Source: Rhabditophanes sp. KR3021
Lineage: Eukaryota; Nematoda; Chromadorea; Rhabditida; Alloionematidae
Direction of reading: 5' to 3'
DNA length: 64,000 bases
Assembly: GCA_963281155.1 (NCBI GenBank)
Contig: CAUJLY010000004.1
Span: 434,001 to 498,000 of the forward strand
Position numbers and translations under genes: made by a program
Notes under the pieces: model-generated
Database searches by the model: none
Told to the model about the DNA's origin: nothing
Seen by the model: the letters and a program-made list of their open reading frames with translations, nothing else
Part shown: positions 23,314 to 34,253 of the stretch, in pieces
How positions within the stretch are numbered: position 1 is the first letter of the stretch
How the letters are laid out: the number at the start of each line of letters is the position of its first letter

Positions 23314-23499
23314 TTAATGATAACATAACTGTGCATTACAAGCTGTTGCCAACCAAAATAACACCCAATTAAGAAGTACGTCATCATTAAACAAATGGCA
23401 ACAATACTCCGCCACTGAATTGAAAAGTAAATACTTAATCCAACTACTTCCAAAGGCGTAACGATCCCCATGATCTTTGCCAAACATCAAATAGGTCAT
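23314..23499 (-). CDS. possible 61-aa hydrophobic peptide
   Basis: An acceptor-like TTTGTAG abuts the ATG directly, followed by 61 codons with a hydrophobic C-terminal half (NWVLFWLATACNAQLC). The aromatic and Cys content is high. Upstream there is a GTATGTT donor-like site, so this could also be the last exon of a spliced gene, but the upstream frames do not join. Unrecognised; may be chance. Confidence 0.25.
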   Translation of the reverse strand: MTYLMFGKDHGDRYAFGSSWIKYLLFNSVAEYCCHLFNDDVLLNWVLFWLATACNAQLCYH

Positions 23500-25247
23500 C
23501 TACAAATAAAATTTAATTTTTGATTCTTATCAAAAAACATACGATTTAACAACGCTTCTACATCACACTATGACTATTGCGTGTAGCCCCAAAAACAAAG
23601 TGTCTCCTATATGATCAAGCAACACACAAGTTTATATCTGATAACAAAAATATACAATACCAAAATTATTACTTTCCTTTGACAAGTAAGCAGAAGGTAT
23701 GTTGTTGGAGAGTCTTTGCGGTGGGCTGATGCGATGATTAAGTTGACTTGTTTACAGTTGCGATGTTCCAAACTTTAACTAGTTTGCCTTCCAATTTCCA
23801 TTTCCTGTTATGAATATTATTTTGGATTTCATCTTTGTGTATGTAATTGGTCATTTTTGGCTCTTTTATTTGGAGTTATTGCCTTGGTTAAAGAGTAAAC
23901 TTCATTCTTAATAAATAAACTCTATTTATTTTAAAATCAAAAAGCGATGATGATTAATAAAGATGACGTCATCATAACTATCATAGTTACAAGGAGGTGA
24001 TTCATCCTACCTTTCCACATATTCCTTAAACAAAGACCCTCCTTAACAATAAATATCCACGACATATATTTGTTATCTTTACTTATCAAAACTTGACATT
24101 AAAACTATTTTTGCCTATTTCGTCTTATCAAAAACATACTTTACTCAAAAAAATAAAATAGAGGCAGACAAAAACTTTAGCATAATAGAGGCCTTTCTTA
24201 TATGTACATATAATCTACTTTCAAAACATACACACAACCGCATCCCAGCTTTCTCAGATTGAGAATGGCCGTAGCTAACCTATCACCAACTTATATTCTT
24301 CTTCCTTCTTCTTTTTTGTCAGTTTGTTTGAAACAACTACCACCAAAATAGTTCTAGCCATTTCTTTTAAAAAGTTGACAGTCTTTAAACTACTCAGGCA
24401 TTCCAAGTATATGCAAACGATTTTAGTGGGATAGATAAAACGAGACGCCGGCCAAAATCCTCTCTGGCTCCATTTAGTCTTTTTACGTTTTTTTTGATAT
24501 TTATAATACTCGGAGGCACATGCTTGTTTCAAATGCCTATACATACTCTATCTATTCTACTATTACATAAAAAGACCAAATTCATATTTTTCTTTTTTGT
24601 GTGTTGTTGACGTCCGGGGTAGGGTGGGTTTTCTTGTTGGTAAAATACACATTTTATTTAGTCATATAGACGTGTCCACACACAGTTTCATCTGTTTTCG
24701 ATATAAACTTTAATGTTATACCAGCAAATGAATTTTGTCAAAATAATTCACACTACACACCCTTTTTGTCACTAATAAATAAATATACAGCGTGTCAATT
24801 AAAAAAAAGCACAGACGATTTGTTACCGTTTAAAGTCCCTAAATAAACTTTGTGTTAAGTATGTATATCAGTGTATCTTTTATTTATAAACTACTTAAAT
24901 TACATCTCCTACCATCACCATGCCCTTTTTATAAACAAACTTTAATTTGTGGACCGACACTATCTCACCTCCGTACTTCCTAAAAGTACTCTTTACCCCC
25001 AAACTTTCTTATTGATTATCGATTGTCCGGTATTTGATTGGTGTGTGTGTTCTTGTTAATGAACTCTTTTATTTACACAAAATACGACCCTTACAAAATC
25101 TAACTATTTTTACTTTGATTACAGATCATATTGAGTATTTAAGGAATCAGGAGTAGTAGATTCCTTCGTTAAATCTCAGTATTTATTGCACTGCTTTTGA
25201 CAATTCTACCCAATTAAGGTATTGAGTACAAAGGACAGAGATTAATC
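23500..25247. other. intergenic, upstream of dynamin
   Basis: No confident gene. A minus-strand ORF (24275-24544) is rich in Lys and aromatic residues and has no splice context. The right part is presumably the dynamin promoter. Confidence 0.45.
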
Positions 25248-28200
25248 ATGAGTTTCAATAATACTGGAATGCAGGCGTTGATTCCTGTCATCAACAAGTT
25301 ACAGGTAAGCCTTCAATCAACGATGTGAGGCAACAACTTTTTAGGATGCCTTTTCTCAACTCGGAACATCCCTCAACTTTGACCTTCCTCAGATCGCCGT
25401 CGTCGGAGGCCAATCAGCCGGCAAATCGTCTGTCTTGGAGAACTTCGTCGGCCGGGATTTCCTACCCCGTGGCTCCGGCATCGTCACCCGTCGTCCACTC
25501 ATCCTCCAACTGATCCAAGACCGTTCCGAATACGCCGAGTTTCTCCACAAAAAAGGCCACAAATTCACAGACTTCGACGCAGTCCGCAAAGAAATCGAAG
25601 ACGAAACAGACCGTCTAACGGGCTCCAACAAAGGAATATCTTCACTTCCTATCAACTTGAGAGTCTTCTCTCCACATGTCCTGAACCTAACTCTAATCGA
25701 CTTGCCAGGCCTGACCAAAGTCCCGATTGGCGACCAACCTGCCGACATCGAGCACCAAATCCGTGAAATGATTTGCACCTTCATCTCTCGCGAAACCTGC
25801 CTCATCTTGGCAGTCACCCCCGCCAACTCAGACCTGGCCACCTCAGATGCCCTCAAATTAGCAAAAGAAGTGGACCCGCAAGGCCTGCGCACCATCGGCG
25901 TCCTCACCAAACTAGACCTGATGGACGAAGGCACAGATGCCAAAGACATCCTCGAAAACAAATTATTCGCCCTGAGGCGCGGCTACGTCGGCGTCATCAA
26001 CCGTTCCCAAAAAGACATCGTTGGCCGCAAAGATATCAGGGGAGCTTTAGATGCGGAGAGAAAGTTTTTCCTCTCCCACCCCTCCTACAGGCATATGGCC
26101 GAACGGTTGGGGACACCTTTTTTGCAGAAGACGTTGAATATTCAGTTGACGAATCATATCAAGGACACCTTGCCTTCCTTGAGAGACTCGTTGCAGAAGA
26201 AGCTGTTTGCCTTGGAAAAGGATGTGGCTGAGTATAAGAACTTTTCACCTGATGACAAGTCTAGGAAGACCAAGGCCTTGATGCAGATGGTCCAGGCTTT
26301 TACGAACGACATGGAAAGGTCCATCGAGGGCAGTTCAGCCAAACAAGTCTCCACGAACGAGTTGTCCGGGGGTGCTCGCATCAATAGGCTCTTCCACGAA
26401 AGATTCCCCTTCGAAATAGTCAAAATGAACATAGATGAAAAAGAAATGAGAAGAGAGATCCAGTATGCTATCAGAAACATCCATGGCATCAGAGTAGGCC
26501 TCTTCACACCCGACATGGCCTTCGAAGCAATCGTCAAGAAGCAAATCGACCGTCTCAAGGAACCTTCCATGAAATGCGTAGACTTAGTCGTCACCGAATT
26601 AGCCAATGTCGTCAGACAGTCAGCCGAATGCCTCAATCGTTACCCCAGACTCAGAGATGAAATCGAACGAATAGTAACTACGTGCATGCGAGAAAAAGAA
26701 CACTCAGCCAAATCTCAAATAGCTATGCTGGTGGACTTCGAGTTAGCTTATATGAATACAAACCACGAAGATTTTATTGGCTTTTCCAATGCTGAAGGTA
26801 TGTAAAAACAAACTTAATGGCTCCACAAGACTAAACATATTTACTAATACTTAAAACACATTCAAAGGGTTTAGGCAAAATCATCCAAAATTAATTGGGT
26901 CGTTTTACTGTTCTTCTTTGGGCATATGTAGCTGATAAATGGTAGGGGTGTTTACCGGAGTTAGCGAAATGCCCACGATACCATCGACCAACATCACTTC
27001 CACCCTCTCAGCGATCTTTTTGAAAGATAGGTCTTGTTGAGGATGCTTAACTTTTCTCCTGCTTTTGCCAGGTGATGCACGAATCGTCGCTTCTTGCTAC
27101 AAACGTAGGCCACTTTACCATGCAAAGTTGTAGTCAAGTTGATGCTCACTCATTCGACTATTAAAGTTAACGGCTTCCTCAATAGCATCTCCTTTCTTTG
27201 TAAAATCCCTCCCAGATCCAACAGCAATTAGATTAAGGATCAGATAAACATTCTTTTTCTCTCCAACTCCAGTCATGTCATTTAATTGTGTCTTGATATC
27301 GGTGGAATCGTTGTTGACATTGAACAGTCTCGAATCTTTGACTAACTTGTTACAACGTTTCATTTTTACATGTTTATGAACATTTTAAACAGACTCCGCA
27401 TAATTTCGACCCCAAATTAATAACTAGATTGGTTAATTACTTTAAAATTGGTCTTAAATATAGCAGGCAAAGGGGTAAAATGAAGAGGTCGTAGAGAACT
27501 GTCAGTACACAGTCTCTACAAATTTGATTGAGACCCAACATCCACATTTAAAAAATTGAACGCCTAAAGAATCGTCCAAAATTTATTTATTAATATTATT
27601 TCCAAATATTTAAGCCAAGACTAATTCAAATGCTGCTCCCAAGAAAAACCTCGGAAACCAAGTTATTAGAAAGGGATTCCTTAGTGTACATAACATTTCC
27701 TTCGTCAAATCTACTAGAGATTGCTGGTTTGTGTTGACGTCGGAAAATTTGTCTTGGTACAAGGACGATACTGAGAAGGAAAAGAAATATATGCTCCCCT
27801 TAGACGGTATCAAATTGAAGGACCTTGAAAGTGGCTTTATGAACCGAAACCACAAATTCGCCTTGTTTTACCCGGACGGCAAGAATATTTACAAGGACTA
27901 CAAGCAATTAGAATTGTCCACTCCTAATTTAGATGATGTCGATGCGTGGAAGGCATCTTTCTTGAGGGCTGGAGTTTATCCAGAGAAGGAGAGTGTTCCC
28001 TTAGATGAAGAAGTAAGTTTCGTTTCATATTTTGGTTCTGTTTCTATCTTTAATTCTATCTTATTCATTCATTTTTTTAGGAGGTAACTTTTAGTAGGCT
28101 AATTAGGATCAAGTTTCTTGATATCGTTTTAGTCCCTTGATTCCTCTTGTTTTTATTTACCTTTTGTTGTTATTTTTTTGATGTTTATAGTACTTTTAGT

Positions 28201-28858
28201 GTTTGTATTCCTTTGTTTTTATTTACCTTGCTCGTTGTATTTTACTAATCAATCGAATTCCTTTAGTCCGCAGAGAACGCCGACACCTCAATGGACCCCC
28301 AACTCGAAAGACAAGTCGAGACGATCCGTAACCTCGTGGACTCCTACATGCGCATCATCACCAAAACGATTCGCGACCTAGTCCCCAAAGCAATCATGCA
28401 CCTAATCGTCAACAAAACCTCTGAATTTTTGCGTGCCGAACTGCTAGCCCACCTGTACCAGGTAGGTTCGACGGACGACTTGATGGAGGAAAGCGCTCTG
28501 GAAGCCCAAAAAAGAGACGACATGCTTAGAATGTACCATGCCTGCAAGGAAGCTTTAAAGATTATCAGTGACGTCAACTTGACCAATCTAGAGACTTTGA
28601 CCAACCAAGTTGCCCTTCACCAAATGATGCCCAACCACGTGATGTCGAGTCCTTCGATGAATTACGGACAAGGAGGCCCACCACCACCAATCAACAGAAA
28701 TGCCCCTGCACCACCACCTGGAACCAGACCCGCCCCAGCTCCTCCAATCAATTCAATGAGGGGACGACCAATGCCACCGCCCCCAGGCTCGATGAGGTAA
28801 GTACAGGAGTATGGGACATTAATTTTGGTTTAGACCACCTGCTCCTAGACAAGGCTAG
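25248..28858 (+). CDS. dyn-1: dynamin, large GTPase
   Basis: Exons 25248-25304, 25345-26797, 27615-28012, 28267-28796 and 28834-28858 give 820 aa. The GTPase domain starts at once: P-loop GGQSAGKSS at residues 38-46, switch [14 protein letters not shown] and TKLD. The middle/stalk follows in exon 2. The PH domain (about 516-620: [44 protein letters not shown]) is in exon 3 and the GTPase effector domain ([20 protein letters not shown]) in exon 4. The proline-rich tail ([17 protein letters not shown]) binds SH3 proteins. This is classical endocytic dynamin acting at clathrin-coated pits. The acceptor of exon 3 is an atypical TTTAAG and intron 2 is long (817 nt), with a possible reverse gene inside. 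Exon 4 can also be spliced to a second last exon. Confidence 0.95.
26905..27363 (-). CDS. possible nested gene inside dynamin intron
   Basis: On the strand opposite dynamin, ATG 27363 opens 82 codons. A GT-AG model (exon 27363-27172, intron 75 nt, exon 27096-26905) joins two 64-codon pieces into 127 aa, reading [19 protein letters not shown] and, in exon 2, [21 protein letters not shown] with [14 protein letters not shown] before TAA. Without splicing, the same C-terminal piece can be reached only through frameshifts, which would make it a pseudogene. The donor GTTAAC is weak. GC content is above that of normal introns here. I do not recognise the protein. Confidence 0.35.
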
Positions 28859-29156
28859 GCCTTCTTCTTTGTAAAGACACTTTAAACTTTTCTCTTAAAA
28901 CAAATATTACTTAACCAATACTTCTACTACACACTTAAAAACAATCACAATCTTGTGTATATTTTGAAAAGAACATAGCAATATTATTTACTTTTTTGAA
29001 TAAATGCATCTTGTGTCCTATTAAAAGTCATCTCTGAAGTTGATGAAATTTTGCCAGAAAGGACTCTATCTGATTAGTAGGTGATTGATATCGTGGTGTG
29101 GTGATTAAATCTAGTACAAAAAAGGATCCTTCAAATGACTAATCTAAACTTTCTAG

Positions 29157-29214
29157 TGCTTCTCCTGTTCCACGCGTCCCCGAACGCCCAAACATCCCAA
29201 CTAGACCATTCTGA
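29157..29214 (+). CDS. dyn-1: alternative last coding exon of dynamin
   Basis: An acceptor (CTTTCTAG) at 29151-29156 is followed by 58 bases that, joined to the end of dynamin exon 4 (ATG AG), read in phase as SASPVPRVPERPNIPTRPF and stop. The content is proline-arginine-rich with PxxP cores, exactly what a dynamin tail needs, whereas the proximal last exon ends PPAPRQG. The isoform would be 831 aa. Alternative dynamin C-termini are known in animals; here it is inferred from sequence alone. Confidence 0.6.
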
Positions 29215-30338
29215 CCAACCAAAAGACCATAACTCCAGCATTTGTCCTGTCAAATTAATTTTATTTCCAACTAACTACATTATTAAACTTCTTTTTGATC
29301 AAAGTTGTATCCAACAAAATTGTCTTTTAATTCGGATATATAAACATTTATTCTTACAAAATGGTATTTTTATTTTTTTAAATCAACTTTATTCAGCACT
29401 ATACAAGAGTAAATTAAAAAATATTTTGAACAAGTATATAATATATGAAGAAAATAAAATGGATGTTGAAGGTTGGTTCGACAAACCATAGAAATGGGGA
29501 GGAATCTAAGGCTTAGTTGACTTTTTCTTCGCTAAGAAAGAAGGTTTTTAATCTAGAGGTGTACAAATATATATAGTGGAAGATGTTTGATGAACCATTT
29601 AGTAGTGTTGTGTTAGGTTATTAAATTATGCCGCAAGTTTGGGATAATTTAGTTTAATGTCAACAAAAGTCCTTTTGAATGATTCAAACAAGATATAAGG
29701 TAATGAGGGATACAAGTACAAAGGTTGTTATTGGAGGCAGACACAATAAATTGGTCAAAAAGAGATAGATATGGTAGGTGGTAGGAGATAGCAATTAATA
29801 ATAAAAAGACTTTTTATAAAAAAAGCTAAACCTTGCTTAAGATCATCGACACTTACCAATAGTCAAAAAAACATTTAAAGTTGAAAATAAAAAGGCTTAA
29901 AGGGATAGGTTGAGGTGCCAAGTTAGCCAGTATTACATGGACCTCCTTTTTGTTTTATTCATCTTGACTCGATATCTTTCTTTCAAATCTACGTTAAAGA
30001 TTCTTCTCAGGCTTTAAGATAAAGCCATTCAATTAATTGGTATGGTAATATGGATACAGTAAAAGAGGGGCTTGGTTTGGTATGCCTAGCAATTGGGTAA
30101 ATAAATTGCTTGGACTATAATAAAAAAGGGGCGATTGTTGGTATTTTGTCTTTTACCAATTTAGTTTATATTTTGATTGTCGTGTTTCAGGCAGCAGGAC
30201 AAGCTTCATTCAGATTCAATAAATGTGTGGTTGGTGGTGGTGGTGTGGCTTTTTTAAATGATTTAATTTTAAAAATTATATATCAATTTCCGTTTCTTTT
30301 AAATGCGAAAACGAATATATAGTCTCGAATATATTGTC
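29215..30338. other. intergenic
   Basis: AT-rich, containing the dynamin 3' end region. The ORF at 29135-29491 is a shadow of the alternative exon followed by AT-rich sequence. No other feature. Confidence 0.5.
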
Positions 30339-31937
30339 TCAACAATATTTGGATCTTTTGGTTGGAGGTGGGTGTGATTCGTAATCATTGCTAGGAACAC
30401 AATGATCATCATCGCAACTCACCAGCACAACTGAATAATCTTTAATGGTCAAGTCTTCTGACGTTTCTCCGTCTCTGCAGAACATGTCTGAAGATATGTT
30501 AGTGGGAGAAACCCGGTCAGGGGAAGACTGAGGTGACATCTCAGATAGACGTGGACTAACTGAAGATTGTCTAGAAAATTGGTCTGTTTCATCTAAAGGA
30601 AGAGGGGGTTGTTTAGTAAGAGGAATCTAAAAGTGTGGTAAATACTTACCCTTTGACTTGTCGTTGTTGGAGGTGGTACGAGAACGACTAATAAAGTTTG
30701 AAGTCTCCATATTCATGACTGGACAATTAGGAATAGCTGAGGCGGGAGCTCTCATCCATTGGGACGTCATGAGGTCTGTGATAGTAAAACGTTGTTCCGG
30801 CTTTAAAATCAACAAACTTCCAATTAAATCGCAAACTGCAGTTGACAATTTAACATGACGAGGGACGATGTACTTGGCAGAAACGATTCTACTTAATATA
30901 GCCTTGATGCTGCATCCATGGAAAGGATATTGAAAGGTCAACACGACAAATAATAAGACTCCAAGTCCCCACATGTCTGCCTGTTTCCCATGGTATGGTT
31001 TGTCCTTGGTTGTGATGACTTCAGGAGCCACAAAATGAGGAACCACAATCTTTTCAAGTATAAAGTCTTGTTCATAGTCTGGACAAAGGTAGGTTTCAAG
31101 GATGTCAGTCATTCTTAACTTTAGACACTCCTTGTCGCTGAATTCAAACTTCTTCAATTGCATACATCTCATCATGATGCCACTTTCATGACAAAATTGA
31201 ACTAATCTGGCAATCTTAACAAAAATAGATCTTATTTCTCTTTCAGACAAAGTAAACAAAATTGAATGAAAATATTGATGTAAAGAGATGGGGCAATTAG
31301 TTGGATCTGCCGATATAGGTGTCAATAAACAGTGTTGTCTGGTTGATGGTATATCTAGTAATTTGGTACCCTTGGGAATTAGCATTTCAATGAGGTCTTC
31401 CTTTTGGGTGAGGGAACATTTAGATGATAAGATGCGCGCAGATACGGCTTTATAGTGGTGGTAGTCTGAATCTTTGAAGATCTAAAAACCAAAGTTGGGA
31501 TCAGTGGGATCGTGTATAAATTTGGATTAATTTTGGAAGTTTTTTTAATGGTTGAATAAGATGATAGTCAGATCCCAATAGGATCATGTCTTCCTAACTC
31601 TTTTGAAATAACTTTGACTCTAACAAGAATAGCCCGGAACTTTCCTTAAATAAAAAGTATTGGACAATAATAATAAATAGTAAATAGCTCACTTCAACTC
31701 AAAAGTACGTGATCACTACTATAAATAATAGAATAGCCCAGGAACCCTTTTAAAAATATTTAAACTTTAACTAACCAAAACTTTGTAACATTCCAATTCG
31801 TCTTTTAAAGAAATAGCTTTAATATGAGCCTTGCCAACCGCACAATAAGTTTCTTGAATCACATATCCTGCTGCCTTAAGCTCTTGACTTGCCTGGTCAG
31901 AGAGGTTAAAACGGGACGGAGTATGCGAGTGAACCAT
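30339..31937 (-). CDS. Tribbles-type pseudokinase
   Basis: Exons 31937-31776, 31481-30650 and 30592-30339 give 415 aa. The C-lobe is clearly kinase-like: HFVAPEVI (APE motif), ADMWGLGVLLFVVLTFQYPFHGCS, LIGSLLILKPEQRFTITDLMTSQWM, closest to Tribbles. The catalytic residues are gone: the HRD loop reads MMRCMQLKKFEF and the DFG position reads RMTDILE, and no glycine loop is seen. Tribbles proteins act as scaffolds that bring substrates to COP1 ubiquitin ligase and bind MEK1; the nematode member NIPI-3 controls C/EBP and immunity. After the kinase domain is a Ser/Asp-rich tail (SSVSPRLSEMSPQSSP); a COP1 or MEK1 motif is not obvious. More diverged than vertebrate TRIB, so a related pseudokinase is possible. 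Confidence 0.75.
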
Positions 31938-34253
31938 TTAGATATAAAAATACATTATTTCAACAGTAGCTAATAAATTCGGTTGTGGATTAAAAGATTT
32001 TTGGGGCGATGGTCGCAACTATTGGAAAATCGTTTCTTTTAGTTTCTTTTTTTAATTATGATTTGAGGTGTATTTTTGTGTTGTAGGCAAGTATAAAAAG
32101 AAAATTTATTGCTTTGGTTGAATCATATAGAATATAATAATGGTTGTCTGTTTGTAGTAGAAAGAGTTTCTCTTTAGATAATGTAGTACTGAAAGTTGGT
32201 AACTAAAATTGTATATTATATATTGTGTATATTTTAAAATAATGGGCAAATAAATACTACGTACATATGACAGCGACGCGGTAACGCCTTACACAATATT
32301 CAACGCCCCGTACCCGTTATTCCAAGTTGTTTGGGGAGACGATTCGTTACATGACCTTTGGCAAGACGTCTTTATTTAAATGTATGGTAAGGGTGATGAA
32401 ATCGTGGCATTTGGTTGGGAATGATGTGAGCTTAGATAAAGGACTCCATTTTTAAATAATGACCCAAACTAATCAAAGGTTATATTACAAAAAGTTATAA
32501 ATATGTTATAATTAAAAATACTTTAAAAGCCCACTTAATCAAAAGAAGTTCCCATAAAAGGAATCTCAAAAACAAAAAGCATTCCTGCCAATACCCTATA
32601 TTTACAACTTCCATCACCCAACCAAAATAAAAAAATAAAATCCCAACCAATTTCAAAATATTGCCCTTTCCTTGGAGAAGAGTAGATAAGTTGGGGTTAG
32701 CCTAGAGTGACTATAGAGCAACTATCACACAATTTATATCATACACTTTATATATTTTTATGTTGTCGACGTAATGTTATTTATTGAAGTGTTGATCGAT
32801 ATTATTTTAGTTAAGTAGTAGTAAGTTAAGAATGGAATTGATAGTTAAATGCCCTTTCAAGATGACTAAGTAGTTGCCATTCAGAAGGTTTGCGGATTAA
32901 TTTTTTGGGTAAGTTGTGAAAATAAAATAGATTTTGAAATGTCGAAATGTGTGGTATTAGATGTGCACGATGGTGCGGCCGACGCACAACTCGCTAAAGA
33001 TAATAAAAAAAGCAATTTGATGGTCGTCCCATTTTATTATAATAGAAGTAATGAAACATCTCATCACCAATAAAAAACGTCTTCTAATTTATTCAACAAA
33101 CTTATCTCTTAAATATGGAGAGCCTAAAAGAGGCTTTTTTGCCAAACCTCATGATCACCACAGATCACATGTCTAGCGAGAGAGAGACGTGATAGTGAGC
33201 TCACTACTCTCATTAAAAACAAATAATTAGGCAACAATCACATGGTTATAAACTCTCATCTACAATACTAAATGATGGGAGCTATTTATAGGACTATAAG
33301 TACAGAAATATATGGATGACTCATCAGAAAGGGGGTCTGTTGTTTTGAAATAAGGAAATTGTCCAGTGAAAGGGAGTCTTTTTGTTGGTCGTATTTCGAA
33401 ATGTAGTGTTTCGTTGACAGTTGTGTTGTCTGTTAGACCCCCTAAAATGGTTTGTATATGGTTTGTTAATGTGTTATGATGAAAGAAAGGGGTGATTATT
33501 TGAATTTAATAAATTGCGATTTACCTAAAAAACAACATTAACAATTATAACTAATAATTTCGTTATATCCTTAATATGTTGAAACTTAAATAATACACCG
33601 TCAGTCTATTTGCACAATTACTCAAAAACTAAATAGACTAGTGATAAAAGCCACTACTAAATGAACATCGCATCTTTTTATCATTATTTGAATAAGCCAA
33701 ATGAAATACCTTAGATAAAAAAGGACACATAATCACTCCATCAGCAATATTGATGCATAAGAGTTTGCTAGTGATATTAAAAGGACCCTAGGAGCTGACT
33801 TTCGAACTTGCTTGTAAATGTAGAAAGTCTTGTTATGGAAGGGCTGGAAAGATGTTGAAGGAACGAAATAGGTTAGAAAGGAAATTGAGAAAGACGCTAA
33901 AGAGATAGAATTAGTCAGATAATAATATTTTTGATGCCCTTGTAATAAGTAGCATTAAGGTCAACGCCGCAATCTTCGATATACTTTTTGGAAAAGTTTA
34001 GATCGTCTTGAACGCTACTTATGATGACAAGACACCTATCATATCAAGATCACCAATATTAATAGACACCCTGTCGACCCAAAAGAAGCCTCTTCCATGA
34101 CTCTATCCTGCGACGCCTTAGTCTATTAACAACAATAGCCATTTTATTTGTAAAAAGATGCAAAATGAAGGCTCTTTTGGTTTGAATTAAAAATTTATTA
34201 AAACAACGAGAATCTATACATATTTATATATATTAACAACAATAAAAAAGCGG
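31938..34253. other. intergenic with two orphan coding-like islands
   Basis: Mostly AT-rich. Two GC-richer plus-strand stretches (32264-32379 and 32939-33073) read as short open frames that look protein-like; see findings. A small hairpin followed by T6 lies near 33121-33140. No complete gene could be built. Confidence 0.4.

Noticed and set aside
23990..24012. AAGGAGGTGAT, the same as the 3' end region of bacterial 16S rRNA (reverse)
   Set aside because: Only 11 bases match and nothing around it resembles rRNA; chance.
25389..25961. Long minus-strand ORF opposite dynamin
   Set aside because: Shadow of C-ending codons in the GTPase domain.
28081..28086. Three-base micro-exon GAG between TTTTTTTAG and GTAACT in dynamin intron 3
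   Set aside because: The neighbouring exons join in phase without it; too little evidence.
33118..33145. Short hairpin followed by six T, like a bacterial or Pol III terminator
   Set aside because: No RNA gene upstream and the organism is an animal; a 5-bp stem is not significant.
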